Positions 44,767-53,465 of a stretch of 64,000 nt of DNA are shown here, piece after piece. The translations under genes and the position numbers were made by a program. Location: the NCBI RefSeq assembly GCF_007859855.1, contig NZ_SJPK01000012.1:77036-141035 (forward strand), in the 5' to 3' direction. The notes under the pieces are model-generated. The model did no database searches. It saw nothing but the letters and a program-made list of their open reading frames with translations, and had not been told where the DNA came from. The DNA is from Allorhodopirellula solitaria (GTDB lineage Bacteria; Planctomycetota; Planctomycetia; Pirellulales; Pirellulaceae). Every line of letters begins with the position of its first letter. The stretch's first letter is position 1.

Positions 44767-45786
44767 GTGTTCTTCGAGTCTTGGCTACCAGACACTCATG
44801 CAGTTTATATCGAATCACCCAGCTTGCATTTCCCAGATCTTTGCCGCAAGCCTAGAACTGAGCCGCCTCTCAACTGAATAAAGTCCAATTCCTGGCAATA
44901 GTGCTGTGTCCCTCGGACCATTGCATCGAGTCGACACACTAGGACCACCCGGCCACGCTACAAAACAATCGCTCACCAGTTCACATCACTTCGCCAAATC
45001 CAGGCCAAGTCGGACCAGAACCGGTGACACACCTGCGTCGTCTTCTTCATCCTTTCCTTCTGCAAGTTGTCTACGCACTGCGACTTGAAGGAAACTGGAT
45101 GGGGACGGAAACTGGATGGGGACAGAGCACTTTGGCAAGTTAGTCGACGCTGGCGTAATTGAACGATGTGCGCGTTGGGGTGACCGTAGTGCCAGCGGTG
45201 TTCGCGCGTAACGATTCGCACCTCGTTCTTGACTGGGCGCGCCGACCTCAGCACGTCCCCCCCTGTACTCCAGTTCCTAACAACCTCACGATTAACCGGA
45301 CAAGCGTGAGTCGATCCCGAAATTGGCGACGAGTTGTTGCAAATATACTTCGATCGAGACCTTCCGGTTGTCGAAGTGCTCGCCGGAGAGTGGATCCTCC
45401 CTCAGCGGAAAGCACCTGCGGCAAACGTGGGTGGAATCAGGGACGATGGCGACCTCATCGGGAACAACGATTTCTCAGCGTGGCATTCGAAGCTATTACC
45501 CACCGCGCCTTCCCAGGAACTTTGCCGCAAGGCAAAATCTCGGCCCACCCATCAACTGAGTGATGTCAAATTCCGGGTAAAAGTGCTGTGTCCCTCAGCC
45601 ACTTTCAAAAGCCTCCGTGTGTGAATTGCAACCCACGTGAAGGATGCAGCACTTTCCGCTATGTTCAAACCTCGTACATGGTCAGCTCAATTGAGGTTGT
45701 CGAGAGTCGGTGAGTGGCGGTGCGAAGTAAGGGGCTGAGCAGTGATGATAAAAATGACACCAAAGTTTTCAGACCGTTTGATTTAG
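44767..45786. repeat. 1-kb region with repeats, no intact gene
   Basis: Two diverged direct repeats: 44837-44922 and 45507-45598, both running TTTGCCGCAAG ... CAACTGA ... CAATTCC..G ... GTGCTGTGTCCCTC. A perfect tandem of a 17-bp unit GGAAACTGGATGGGGAC lies at 45090-45123, followed by AGAGCACTTT, which matches the reversed end of the direct repeats. A frame at 45334-45624 resembles a protein edge (YFDRDLPVVEVLAGEWILP) but is too short to name. This looks like worn mobile-element DNA. Confidence 0.5.
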
Positions 45787-47187
45787 CTACTCTTTGGTCT
45801 GCTCTACGTTACCGCTGTCGGTGGCACGTTCAATGCGAATATGTTCTGGACCACGACTTTTATGTTCGTGCTCGACGACGGCGTCGGAGTTTTGGCGGTC
45901 AGCAGACAATTGCTTCAGCTTCATCTTCCTCAAGCGAATATCGGTTTTAAGTCTATCTCCGTCCGATGGGAGATCGAGGAATGTGTGGAGCTCGGAGACG
46001 TTCTTGAATTGGGTGCACGTTCTAAGACAAAAGAAGAGCAGGCCATGGACACAACGAAGTAACATGAACATCGACTGCGGCGTAGTTGCACCTCGCAAGT
46101 CATGAATCATCTGATTCCGAAGTATCCGGAGGTGAGCGAGGATTGTCTTCTTTTCGTTCGGATGGGCGAAAGCGTTTACGGTTCGCTTTATCAGCCGATC
46201 ATAGTTCATTTGCCCATCAGTGCCGCAGCCAGAAAGGCTTTCGAGCACGGCCCAGAGATTGGGGTAAATCTCCAAATGGTGCGATGAATCCAGAGCAATC
46301 GTGTAGTTGATGAGGTTGGTCTCAATGATGTCGGCATAGCTACATTTGGTAAGGTTTCGCAGCAACCACTTCTCTTGCTGTCGGTAAAATACGACTTCGT
46401 CGTCGGTGTAATAACTCGGTCGTCCCGGGTAGTCCATCGCAACAAATGGGTTTTGGTACCACCAATTTTGAATGACCGGCCCTGACGCTTCCGCGTGAGA
46501 CGTCTGCAGTGGCCCTAGCCGGATGGGATTTATCGGCGTCGGAGTTGGTGACGAGTGGCGTGACTGCAAGCCCGCTTGTGCAGAGAAGTTCCAAATCGAT
46601 CTAAGAAGATTGATTGACCGAAAAGCTTTTGACGCTGCTTCGGCCGAGTCTCTCGCATCCACCCGTATCGTCGCGTAGTACCACTCCGGTTGGTCTTGAT
46701 GAATCCCAAGTGACTTGAGTTGACGCGAATAATGCTCCGAAGTCGGTGCATGCTTTTGGCGGATTTCAGAAAAACACACAGTCCCATCAGCAACCTTCAC
46801 CCTCTGCGGCAACTTGGTTCCAATATCTATCGATATCTGCGTGAAAAGAAAGTGCGGCGTCCTTCGTGTGCGACGGTATTTCCGTTCGTTAGCGGCAATG
46901 CAATGGTCAATGCTTTTCGGTGTGATTTTATTGCTGTCTGATTCCTTCGCAATTTCGAAGAGGCTGCTCTGGATGATGTTGTGGCAATTGTGCGCCGACA
47001 CGTCGTGATGAAACCTGTAGCTGTGGCTCAGCAGTTCGCAAACGTCTTGGAAATACGGTTCAGTACTACTAAAAGCAATCGACGTAGTTGTACCGTCAGA
47101 CGGTCGGCGATTCTTTCGGATTAACTCTGCGGCCAACTCGAGGTGCTTCTCGTGACGCCCACTGCGGTTTGATCGTGTTTCAGACAT
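45787..47187 (-). CDS. Hypothetical protein with C-terminal HEPN-like R-x4-H motif
   Basis: 466 residues, cytosolic. The N-terminal 100 residues are helical (HDVSAHNCHNIIQSSLF). A central alpha/beta region lies about 110-280. A helical C-terminal domain (about 320-415) has the sequence R-N-Q-M-I-H-D following a helix bundle (LWAVLESLSGC, DRLIKRTVNAFAHPNEK). R-x4-6-H is the catalytic signature of HEPN ribonucleases and appears in ApeA and similar defence proteins. No partner gene with antitoxin features is adjacent. The C-terminus is basic and disordered. Function not assigned; defence is an inference from the motif and the accessory setting. Confidence 0.55.
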   Translation of the reverse strand: MSETRSNRSGRHEKHLELAAELIRKNRRPSDGTTTSIAFSSTEPYFQDVCELLSHSYRFHHDVSAHNCHNIIQSSLFEIAKESDSNKITPKSIDHCIAANERKYRRTRRTPHFLFTQISIDIGTKLPQRVKVADGTVCFSEIRQKHAPTSEHYSRQLKSLGIHQDQPEWYYATIRVDARDSAEAASKAFRSINLLRSIWNFSAQAGLQSRHSSPTPTPINPIRLGPLQTSHAEASGPVIQNWWYQNPFVAMDYPGRPSYYTDDEVVFYRQQEKWLLRNLTKCSYADIIETNLINYTIALDSSHHLEIYPNLWAVLESLSGCGTDGQMNYDRLIKRTVNAFAHPNEKKTILAHLRILRNQMIHDLRGATTPQSMFMLLRCVHGLLFFCLRTCTQFKNVSELHTFLDLPSDGDRLKTDIRLRKMKLKQLSADRQNSDAVVEHEHKSRGPEHIRIERATDSGNVEQTKE

Positions 47188-47297
47188 CTGGGAAAAGGAC
47201 TCTCAAGTGTGTGCGATAGAAATTAGGGTTCTTCTCGGAATTTAGTGGCAGATAGCCGATTTTAGCTGGTTTTTGTAAACTGGTGGGATGAACAGTC

Positions 47298-47513
47298 TCA
47301 ACGAACATTACCGTGATCTTCTTGGCCTCGATGATTCTTGGACAGTGTCCAAGACTTGGATCTGCGTTTGGCGCAGTCGACCGAAACGACACCAAAGTGA
47401 GAGGGACCGACCGCCTCGACTCGCTGCTGAATCACCCCAGCTGGCTTGCCGATGTAACGGGCCTGATTGGATTTTGACGATTTTGACGAACGTTTCTTGG
47501 TGGCGATTGCCAT
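47298..47513 (-). pseudogene. IS110-family transposase N-terminal fragment
   Basis: ATG at 47513 with an AAGGA site 9 bases upstream. The residues KPAGVIQQRVEAVGPSHFG, then VVSVDCAKRRSK, match the start of IS110-type transposases and carry the first Asp of their RuvC-like DEDD site. After CAKRRSK the resemblance ends and 18 unrelated residues lead to the stop, so only about 52 residues of an about 400-residue transposase remain. It overlaps the end of the truncated sulfatase frame. Confidence 0.55.
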
Positions 47514-48034
47514 ATCGGAGTTCCTTGATTGAAGGGAAAGTGAATTCCTTCAATGAAAGCACTCAGAATGCGCCCCTGGTAGTTTTTTAGGCTAACTTGG
47601 GGACATACCAGGCATGGCTCTCGTATCCAATGATCGTTCAAAAATGCGTCCCTGACGAACAAACGCTCGCCAGGGACCGACAACACCATTGTCGTACCGC
47701 TTTTGCAGGGAAACGCTGGCGACCGAGATATCCCTTGCCAAGCCAGCACCTCTGCAGAGCTCGGCTCCGTTTCTCCCGGCAGTGCCAGTCTAACATTGAT
47801 AATCACATCCCACAAATCAATCCTTGGATACGGGAGCCATGCCTTGAAAACCTCGGGCGCACGCTTCCGTCGGATGAGCCGACTTTGGTCCAAGACTCCC
47901 ATGATGAACAAGACGTTCGGCGGCGAGTCGGTTTCTTCTGCACACACCGCTGGCATCAGCGAGAGCGTGAACAGCAACGTCGCGAGTGTCCGCATGACTT
48001 GGTTGCACCGAGAGAGCGTCGACTTATTGATCAT
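47432..48034 (-). pseudogene. Truncated sulfatase (N-terminal fragment)
   Basis: The ATG at 48034 overlaps the stop of the GH110-sulfatase gene in an ATGA, so translation would be coupled. The first 55 residues are a clear sulfatase beginning: signal peptide MRTLATLLFTLSLMPAVCA, then EETDSPPNVLFIM in place of the usual NVLFI.VDD. After that (VLDQSRLIRRKRAP) the metal-site Asps, the C-x-P-x-R motif and the rest of the enzyme are missing. The remaining 145 open codons match no sulfatase. An IS110 fragment sits at its 3' side, suggesting loss by insertion and deletion. Confidence 0.6.
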
Positions 48035-51000
48035 TGGACGCCTGAGTATTGCTGCACGCTCATCTTCTGTTCCCATTGGATCAGCTCGTCAGTGAGTTGG
48101 CGAACTACCGATTGGTTTTCACTCGCGACGTCGTGTTTCTCAGAGACATCTTTCACCACGTCGTAAAGCTCTACTTTGCCGCTTCGGTAAGCCAACATGT
48201 TCCAGTCGCCCTTCCGAACGGACGCATAAAGATCCTGGTAGGCGCGGTAGCCAAACAGTGGACTCGAGCGTTCCAGTGAATGCTTTCCATTCAAAAGCGG
48301 GGCCAGTGAAACGCCATCAAGATCGCTGTGAGATTCAGGATCGCCGCCCGCAATTTCAACGATGGTGGGGAAAAGATCGGTCGATTGAACCGGTATGTCG
48401 GATTTCGCGCCAGCATCCGTTTTGCCAGGCCAATGAATCATCATGGGAACGCGGACTCCGCCTTCGCAGAGCGTGTCGACTCGTTTATTGCCGCGAAGTG
48501 GAAGGTTCTCGTACCAGCTTCCTTGATCCGAAAGGAACACGAGGATCGTTTCCCTCTCGATTCCCTTACTTGAAATCGCCTCTCGAATCCTGCCGACCGA
48601 CTCGTCGACGGCTTTGACTTGGGCTGCATAGATCGCGTCTGATTCCGCGTAACCCTTGTCCAAAAAATATTCGACTAGGTCGGGCCGTCCAATCGGTGGC
48701 CGATGGACACCGTAGTACCACAGCGAAAGCATGAATGGCTGATCACGCTCGTATTCGGATAGGAACCGGACTGATTCGTCGGTGAGCACATCCGTGAGAT
48801 GTTGGCTTTTGGCGTCCGTGAGTACGTCGGTGTTTTTGAAGAATGGCGAGTTGTATGACTTCGGGTGGCCAAAGTTTGTGGTTCCAAACTGCGAGTCAAA
48901 GCCTTGATGAACAGGATGGTACGGCTCGTGACCTAAATGCCACTTGCCGACGAATTGGTTGTAGTAGCCCAGTTCGCGGAGTGCTTCGGCATAGGTTGTG
49001 TGTTCAAGCGGCAGCCAGTTGCGACAGGGGAACCTGGCTGGATCACCTTCCCAGTGGTTGTACTCGACATCGGTGCGTCCCCACGTGTCGAAATCCTCGT
49101 TCTTCGATCCTGTCGGAATGTGCCGAACCATCTGTAGTCGCGCCGGATGTTGCCCGGTCAGTAGCGTCGCTCGACTTGGACTGCAGGTTGGACTGGCGAC
49201 GTAAGCTCGTTGAAAATCCAGCGACTGGCCCGCCAATCGGTCAATGTTTGGTGTTTCAAATTTTGCGTTGCGATATCCCAGGTCGTTCCAACCCAAATCA
49301 TCGACGAACAGCAAAACGATGTTCGGATTCTTCGCCTTCGCTTGGGCATTGTCATCCGCAGACGGCGATGCAGCATCGATCCCTTGGTTCGCATCAAGTT
49401 GCACATCCTCGCTGTTCTCGGAAGAGATGACGCTGAGGTTTCGATCGAATCCGTCCGCATCATTGCTGTTGATCGTGACGTTTTGACAATACTCCAGGTC
49501 AATCGACGGCCCCTCGTTCGCTCCGGGGTAGTCGTCGTTCAAAACGACCTGGTTCCCAGTGATGGTGAGTCCTGACACGGAGGCCGCTTTGGCGATCAAT
49601 CCATTGAATCCAGAAATGGTATTGTCTGTGAAGTGAATGTTTCGGTGGTACCTTTGGTCACCCCAACGTTGTTCGGACGTGAGCAGCGGCGATGCCAGCA
49701 ACGGATAGCATTGATTGACCGAAAAGCCAATGTTCTCGAAGCGATTGCGCCGAATGGTGACATCGTCGACCGCGCCTGACTCGTACCACTTGTTATTGTC
49801 GCCTTCGATCAGGATGCCGTGCATCTGTGACGAGAATAGGTTGTCTTCAATCAGGACCTTTCCCTTCGTCGTCACCAAGATGCTGCGAGCCCGGTTTTCG
49901 CGGATCGTGGTGTTGCGAACGACAAGATCGGGATACCACGTCAAATTCTCGACTGAGAGGGCAACGTCGGGCAATTCGTCGGGAAGGTCGGCAAGCGTGA
50001 TAGCGAAGCGGTGTTCGTTGAGCGGTTGAACAGCCTCGATCGTGGTTTCATGAAAAGGCAATAACGTCTCGCGTGACAACAAGGCGACCTTGTCGCCCGG
50101 TTGAGCAAAGGTGAGTCCCCACTGTTGAAAGTGACTGATCTCGCACAGCAGCCTTCGCTCGCCAAGACCCTCGATGACTTTGACGTACGCACCATGAACG
50201 TTGATGCCATCGTCGAGCATGTGCTCGAAGAGACAATTTTCGATCCGCACCGTTCCTTTGCAGCCGATGAAGTGAGTGGCATCGGCACGTGTTGCCGCCA
50301 ATCGTTCCTCATTGGATGTCACGACCATGCCGTCGAGGGAGATGTTGTCGGTTCGTTCGACGATCAGCCCCATTCCGCCGGCTTCGTGGACCGTGACGTT
50401 TTCAATCCGCAGATCATTCGAGTTGGTGACATGAATCGCAGGGCAAAGGCGACTGGTCGGGTGGACGCCGTAGACGACCAGGACGCTGCCCACCGGCGGT
50501 GGCTGCTTGAAGCCCTTCTCGATTGCAAAACGACCCGGTCCGATGGCAGTGAATTTCGCTTTCTTTTCATTCAAACGATATTCGTTGGTTCGATAGATCG
50601 GCGAATTCGTTTTAGGGTCGAAGACGATGTTGGAACCGACGGGATCGTCTTGACCGTATCGGTGAAAGCGGATCTCGCCGCCCGCAATCGTGTAGGGATA
50701 GGCTTCGGCATCGGTCTCGACCACGCAGCGTTTCTCCGCGGCGTCGCTCCCGACGACATGAAGTTCGGCGTGAAAGGACTGAGTCCAGTCGATCGTGAAG
50801 TTTTTCAAGGTGACTTCGCTGCCACCGTCGACGGTGAACGGCACCATGCGTCCATGAAATAGAAACGTGGAGCCGCCGCCATCGATGGTCAGTGAATCAC
50901 GACCAAATATTGGAAATCCGAACCGCTTCAGCCCGTTGTCGTGATTGGCGACCGCTCGGTAGCTCTCGAAGGCGTTGTCGGGGTGAAAGTCATAGACACC

Positions 51001-51204
51001 CTTGGGAAATGAGAGCGTGACGTCCTTGCGGTCCCGCACTGATTCCAGCAGATCCCTGACTGCGAGCGTCACATCTCTGCCAGGTACGATGCCGTGGTCG
51101 GCGACGTCAATGGTTTCTGCGGCGACTGTTGACGTGGCGGCTGTTGACATGGCTAAGCAAGCCAACCCGAGAATGAGAACTCTCAATAAATCGTTGCAGT
51201 TCAT
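48031..51204 (-). CDS. Fusion of GH110-like beta-helix glycosidase and sulfatase
   Basis: 1057 residues from ATG 51204, signal peptide 1-29. Residues 30-605 are a right-handed beta-helix related to GH110 alpha-1,3-galactosidases: RAVANHDNGLKRFGFPIFG, LTIDGGGSTFLFHGRMVPF and LKNFTIDW, then ADATHFIGCKGTVRIENCLFEHMLDDGINVHG, which has the Asp-rich stretch where GH110 enzymes carry their catalytic acids. After a 20-residue linker, residues 627-1057 are a full sulfatase: NIVLLFVDDLGWNDLGY, formylglycine motif C674-S-P-S-R, GKWHLGHEP, FLSDQGSWYENLPLRG. Such an enzyme could remove both sulfate and terminal alpha-galactose from carrageenan-like chains. The single frame is intact. The 90-bp gap upstream holds no gene. 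Confidence 0.85.
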   Translation of the reverse strand: MNCNDLLRVLILGLACLAMSTAATSTVAAETIDVADHGIVPGRDVTLAVRDLLESVRDRKDVTLSFPKGVYDFHPDNAFESYRAVANHDNGLKRFGFPIFGRDSLTIDGGGSTFLFHGRMVPFTVDGGSEVTLKNFTIDWTQSFHAELHVVGSDAAEKRCVVETDAEAYPYTIAGGEIRFHRYGQDDPVGSNIVFDPKTNSPIYRTNEYRLNEKKAKFTAIGPGRFAIEKGFKQPPPVGSVLVVYGVHPTSRLCPAIHVTNSNDLRIENVTVHEAGGMGLIVERTDNISLDGMVVTSNEERLAATRADATHFIGCKGTVRIENCLFEHMLDDGINVHGAYVKVIEGLGERRLLCEISHFQQWGLTFAQPGDKVALLSRETLLPFHETTIEAVQPLNEHRFAITLADLPDELPDVALSVENLTWYPDLVVRNTTIRENRARSILVTTKGKVLIEDNLFSSQMHGILIEGDNNKWYESGAVDDVTIRRNRFENIGFSVNQCYPLLASPLLTSEQRWGDQRYHRNIHFTDNTISGFNGLIAKAASVSGLTITGNQVVLNDDYPGANEGPSIDLEYCQNVTINSNDADGFDRNLSVISSENSEDVQLDANQGIDAASPSADDNAQAKAKNPNIVLLFVDDLGWNDLGYRNAKFETPNIDRLAGQSLDFQRAYVASPTCSPSRATLLTGQHPARLQMVRHIPTGSKNEDFDTWGRTDVEYNHWEGDPARFPCRNWLPLEHTTYAEALRELGYYNQFVGKWHLGHEPYHPVHQGFDSQFGTTNFGHPKSYNSPFFKNTDVLTDAKSQHLTDVLTDESVRFLSEYERDQPFMLSLWYYGVHRPPIGRPDLVEYFLDKGYAESDAIYAAQVKAVDESVGRIREAISSKGIERETILVFLSDQGSWYENLPLRGNKRVDTLCEGGVRVPMMIHWPGKTDAGAKSDIPVQSTDLFPTIVEIAGGDPESHSDLDGVSLAPLLNGKHSLERSSPLFGYRAYQDLYASVRKGDWNMLAYRSGKVELYDVVKDVSEKHDVASENQSVVRQLTDELIQWEQKMSVQQYSGVQ

Positions 51205-51293
51205 GGCGTTGGTAAACAATGGTGTTGATAAGTTCGGGGAAAATGAATGCCGTGGATCGCTCCTGGCTTCGGCACATTGGCCCGGCAACGGTT

Positions 51294-51704
51294 TCATGCG
51301 TCAAACAGTTCATCGATGGTTCCGGTCGAATCGCCAAAAGAGGCCGCGTTGGCGTCTTCCGGAACTGGATTGCCCGCCAGCTCTTCGACCGGCTTCCCCG
51401 TTAACTTGCCTCGATTGACAAAGATGCGTTCCAACTCACCTTCAAACAGAATTCCGTTGCCGTGTGCCAGGTGCGACGAATCGACATCGCACAACGCGAC
51501 CAGATCGGCAAACGTCTGACCGACCGGAGCCGTGCGAGTGTCATTGCCGCCAACCCCAATCAATGCAAATCGTCGTCGCTCGTTGGGCGACGCTGCCAAT
51601 GCTTGACGGGTTGGTGCAGTCCAAGGAATCAGTGAGCCAGCCTGAATTGCGCTCGCGGCTTTTAAGAATCGTCGGCGGGTGAGGCAATGTTGGAAATCAT
51701 TCAT
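51294..51704 (-). pseudogene. Internally deleted Gfo/Idh/MocA oxidoreductase
   Basis: 136 residues from ATG 51704 (a GTG at 51737 that overlaps the upstream sulfatase stop is also possible). A Tat signal (LTRRRFLKAAS) is followed by the Rossmann start RRRFALIGVGGNDTR and DLVALCDVDSSHLA. The next residues, HGNGILFEGELERIFVNRGKLTGKPVEEL, are from the far C-terminal part of planctomycete Gfo/Idh/MocA proteins. The central about 250 residues, with substrate residues, have been lost in frame. The product is unlikely to be an enzyme. It is coupled with the sulfatase and lies 90 bp before the GH110-sulfatase gene. Confidence 0.65.
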
Positions 51705-51733
51705 GAGTTTGCAGTCGGATGGAGTTTCGCGAA

Positions 51734-53291
51734 TCACTTCTCGCGAACTTTCGGTTTTTTCGTAAACGGGATCTCAGGGCGTTTCATGTCGCTGTTGACA
51801 TCACGAAACACCCATGGCTCCCAAGTCTTCCGCACTTCTCGCCACTGCTGAAGCGTTCGTGTTGGGTACCAAGGAGGAACTCCATTGTCCAGGAAATCAT
51901 ATTCGCCTGCGTGCTCGACAGACCACTGACCGACCGTTTGATCCGCTGTGCGTTCAGCAGGAAAGACGTTCTCGGCACGGAATGCTTCGGAGACTCCCTG
52001 GTCACGGATGACTTCGTCTCGCCAACGATTGAGTTCCGCGAGCAATTTCGACTTCACGTCAGCGTATTTTGGATCGTCAGCGACATTGTGGACTTCGTGT
52101 GGATCGTCGCGCAGATCAAACAACTCGATAGGTGGCTTCGTGGGTGACATGAACGCGGCTTGTTCCGGTGTGAGCTTCCCTTCCAAATTCAAGACGTTTA
52201 ATTCGGCCAGCGGCGGATACGCACCCTCTTTGTAGAAACTGAATTGGCAGTAAGCCCGCTCCGGCATCAGATTCAAAATAAGCTTGTGGTCCTTTGACCG
52301 GATGCTTCGCATCGCGTCGTGCGTCGTATCCATCTTGTCACGGGCGGCAAAGGTGTACTGACGACTTTTTACGTCATCGCTGAATAGACTCTTTCCGTGA
52401 AGTGGCACCGGAGGAGTCACCCCGGCTGCTTCGAGGACTGTCGCACAGATATCAATCGACATCACCAGGTCGCCATTCACCTGCCCAGGCTGAACCTTAC
52501 CGGGCCAACGCATGACCATCGGTATGCGAGTTCCTTCGTCATACAGAAATTGCTTGCCACGAATGTGGCAGCGTCCGTGGTCGCCGATGAAGAACACAAT
52601 CGTGTTGTTGGCCAGGCCCTCGTCATCGAGACGTTTCAAAATCGCTCCCACTTCACGATCGACCAGTTGCATTTGCTCGAGCCCATTGGCCCAGTCGCGT
52701 CGAATGAAAGGCGTGTCGGGATAGTAGGGCGGAAGTTCAACGTCCTCTATATCAATGGGGCGTTCGGGGTCGCGTGCCCACTTGCGGTGAGTGCCGCCGA
52801 ACGTGATGCGAGCGAAAAACGGTTGATTGGCGTCACGATTCTTCCAGTCCTTCACATCCATGAACAACTCTTCCTTTTGATCGGGCAGGAAGTTGCAGTC
52901 CGTCTTCCAGCTCATCAAAACGGTGTAGTACCCTGCGTCGGCAAGCAGTTGCGGGATCGGCCGAATTCCGTAGGGTAGCGGCTGCTTGTCTTCGGTTCGG
53001 TGTTGGTGCGCACCGATATAGTTCTGATGAAACCCCGTCATCATCGCTGATCGAGAGGTCGAGCAAACGGGCGAGGTCGTGAAGGCCCGTTCATATCGAA
53101 TGCCTTGGGAAGCAAGCCTGTCGACGTTTGGCGTCGCGATCCCCTTCGTGCCGTAGCAAGACAGATCGGGTGACCAGTCCTCAATCGTGATCCACAAAAT
53201 GTTCGGTCGCTCCGCGACTGAGGTGTTCAGCTCCCCCCCCAAGCAGAAACAAAGCGACGGAAGCAATTAGGCGAATAGATTGCGTCACCAT
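51734..53291 (-). CDS. Sulfatase with frameshifted signal peptide
   Basis: The intact frame (from TTG at 53266, 510 residues) covers the whole enzyme: PNILWITIEDWSPDLSCYG, formylglycine motif C68-S-T-S-R (C-x-T-x-R variant), FFIGDHGRCHIRGK and the C-terminal ELFDLRDDPHEVHNV block. It lacks a signal peptide. An ATG at 53291, with AAGG 8 bases upstream, opens MVTQSIRLIASVALFLLGG, a normal signal peptide, in a frame one base off. The two frames meet at a G8 tract (53233-53240); with G7 they join as LLGGELNTSVAERPN. Either a sequencing/assembly error, a recent mutation or phase variation. Stop overlaps the next gene region. Confidence 0.8.
53233..53240 (-). repeat. G8 homopolymer tract at sulfatase frameshift
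   Basis: Eight consecutive C on the + strand (G on the coding strand). One base fewer would fuse the signal peptide encoded from 53291 to the sulfatase frame. Runs of this length are typical sites of slipped-strand change and also of sequencing error. Confidence 0.8.
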
Positions 53292-53465
53292 TCAGACCTT
53301 CATGAAATTTGGAAGCATTCGTGCTGTCTCGACGCAGAACGAGGTTTTGCGGGAATCAGCATCAGGGACAACGATGAGTGGTAATCGCAGCTCCAACGTA
53401 AGTTTGGAATTTATTCTTGGAATTTCTTCCAAAATGAACGGGTTGCCGCGATTACCTATCATCGG

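Noticed and set aside
45090-45123. Tandem 17-bp repeat as a CRISPR or VNTR array
   Set aside because: Only two units with no spacer between them; no cas genes in the window.
45334-45624. Possible DUF2961 fragment (YFDRDLPVVEVLAGEW)
   Set aside because: Only about 20 residues look protein-like, and the rest falls inside a repeat; too weak to annotate.
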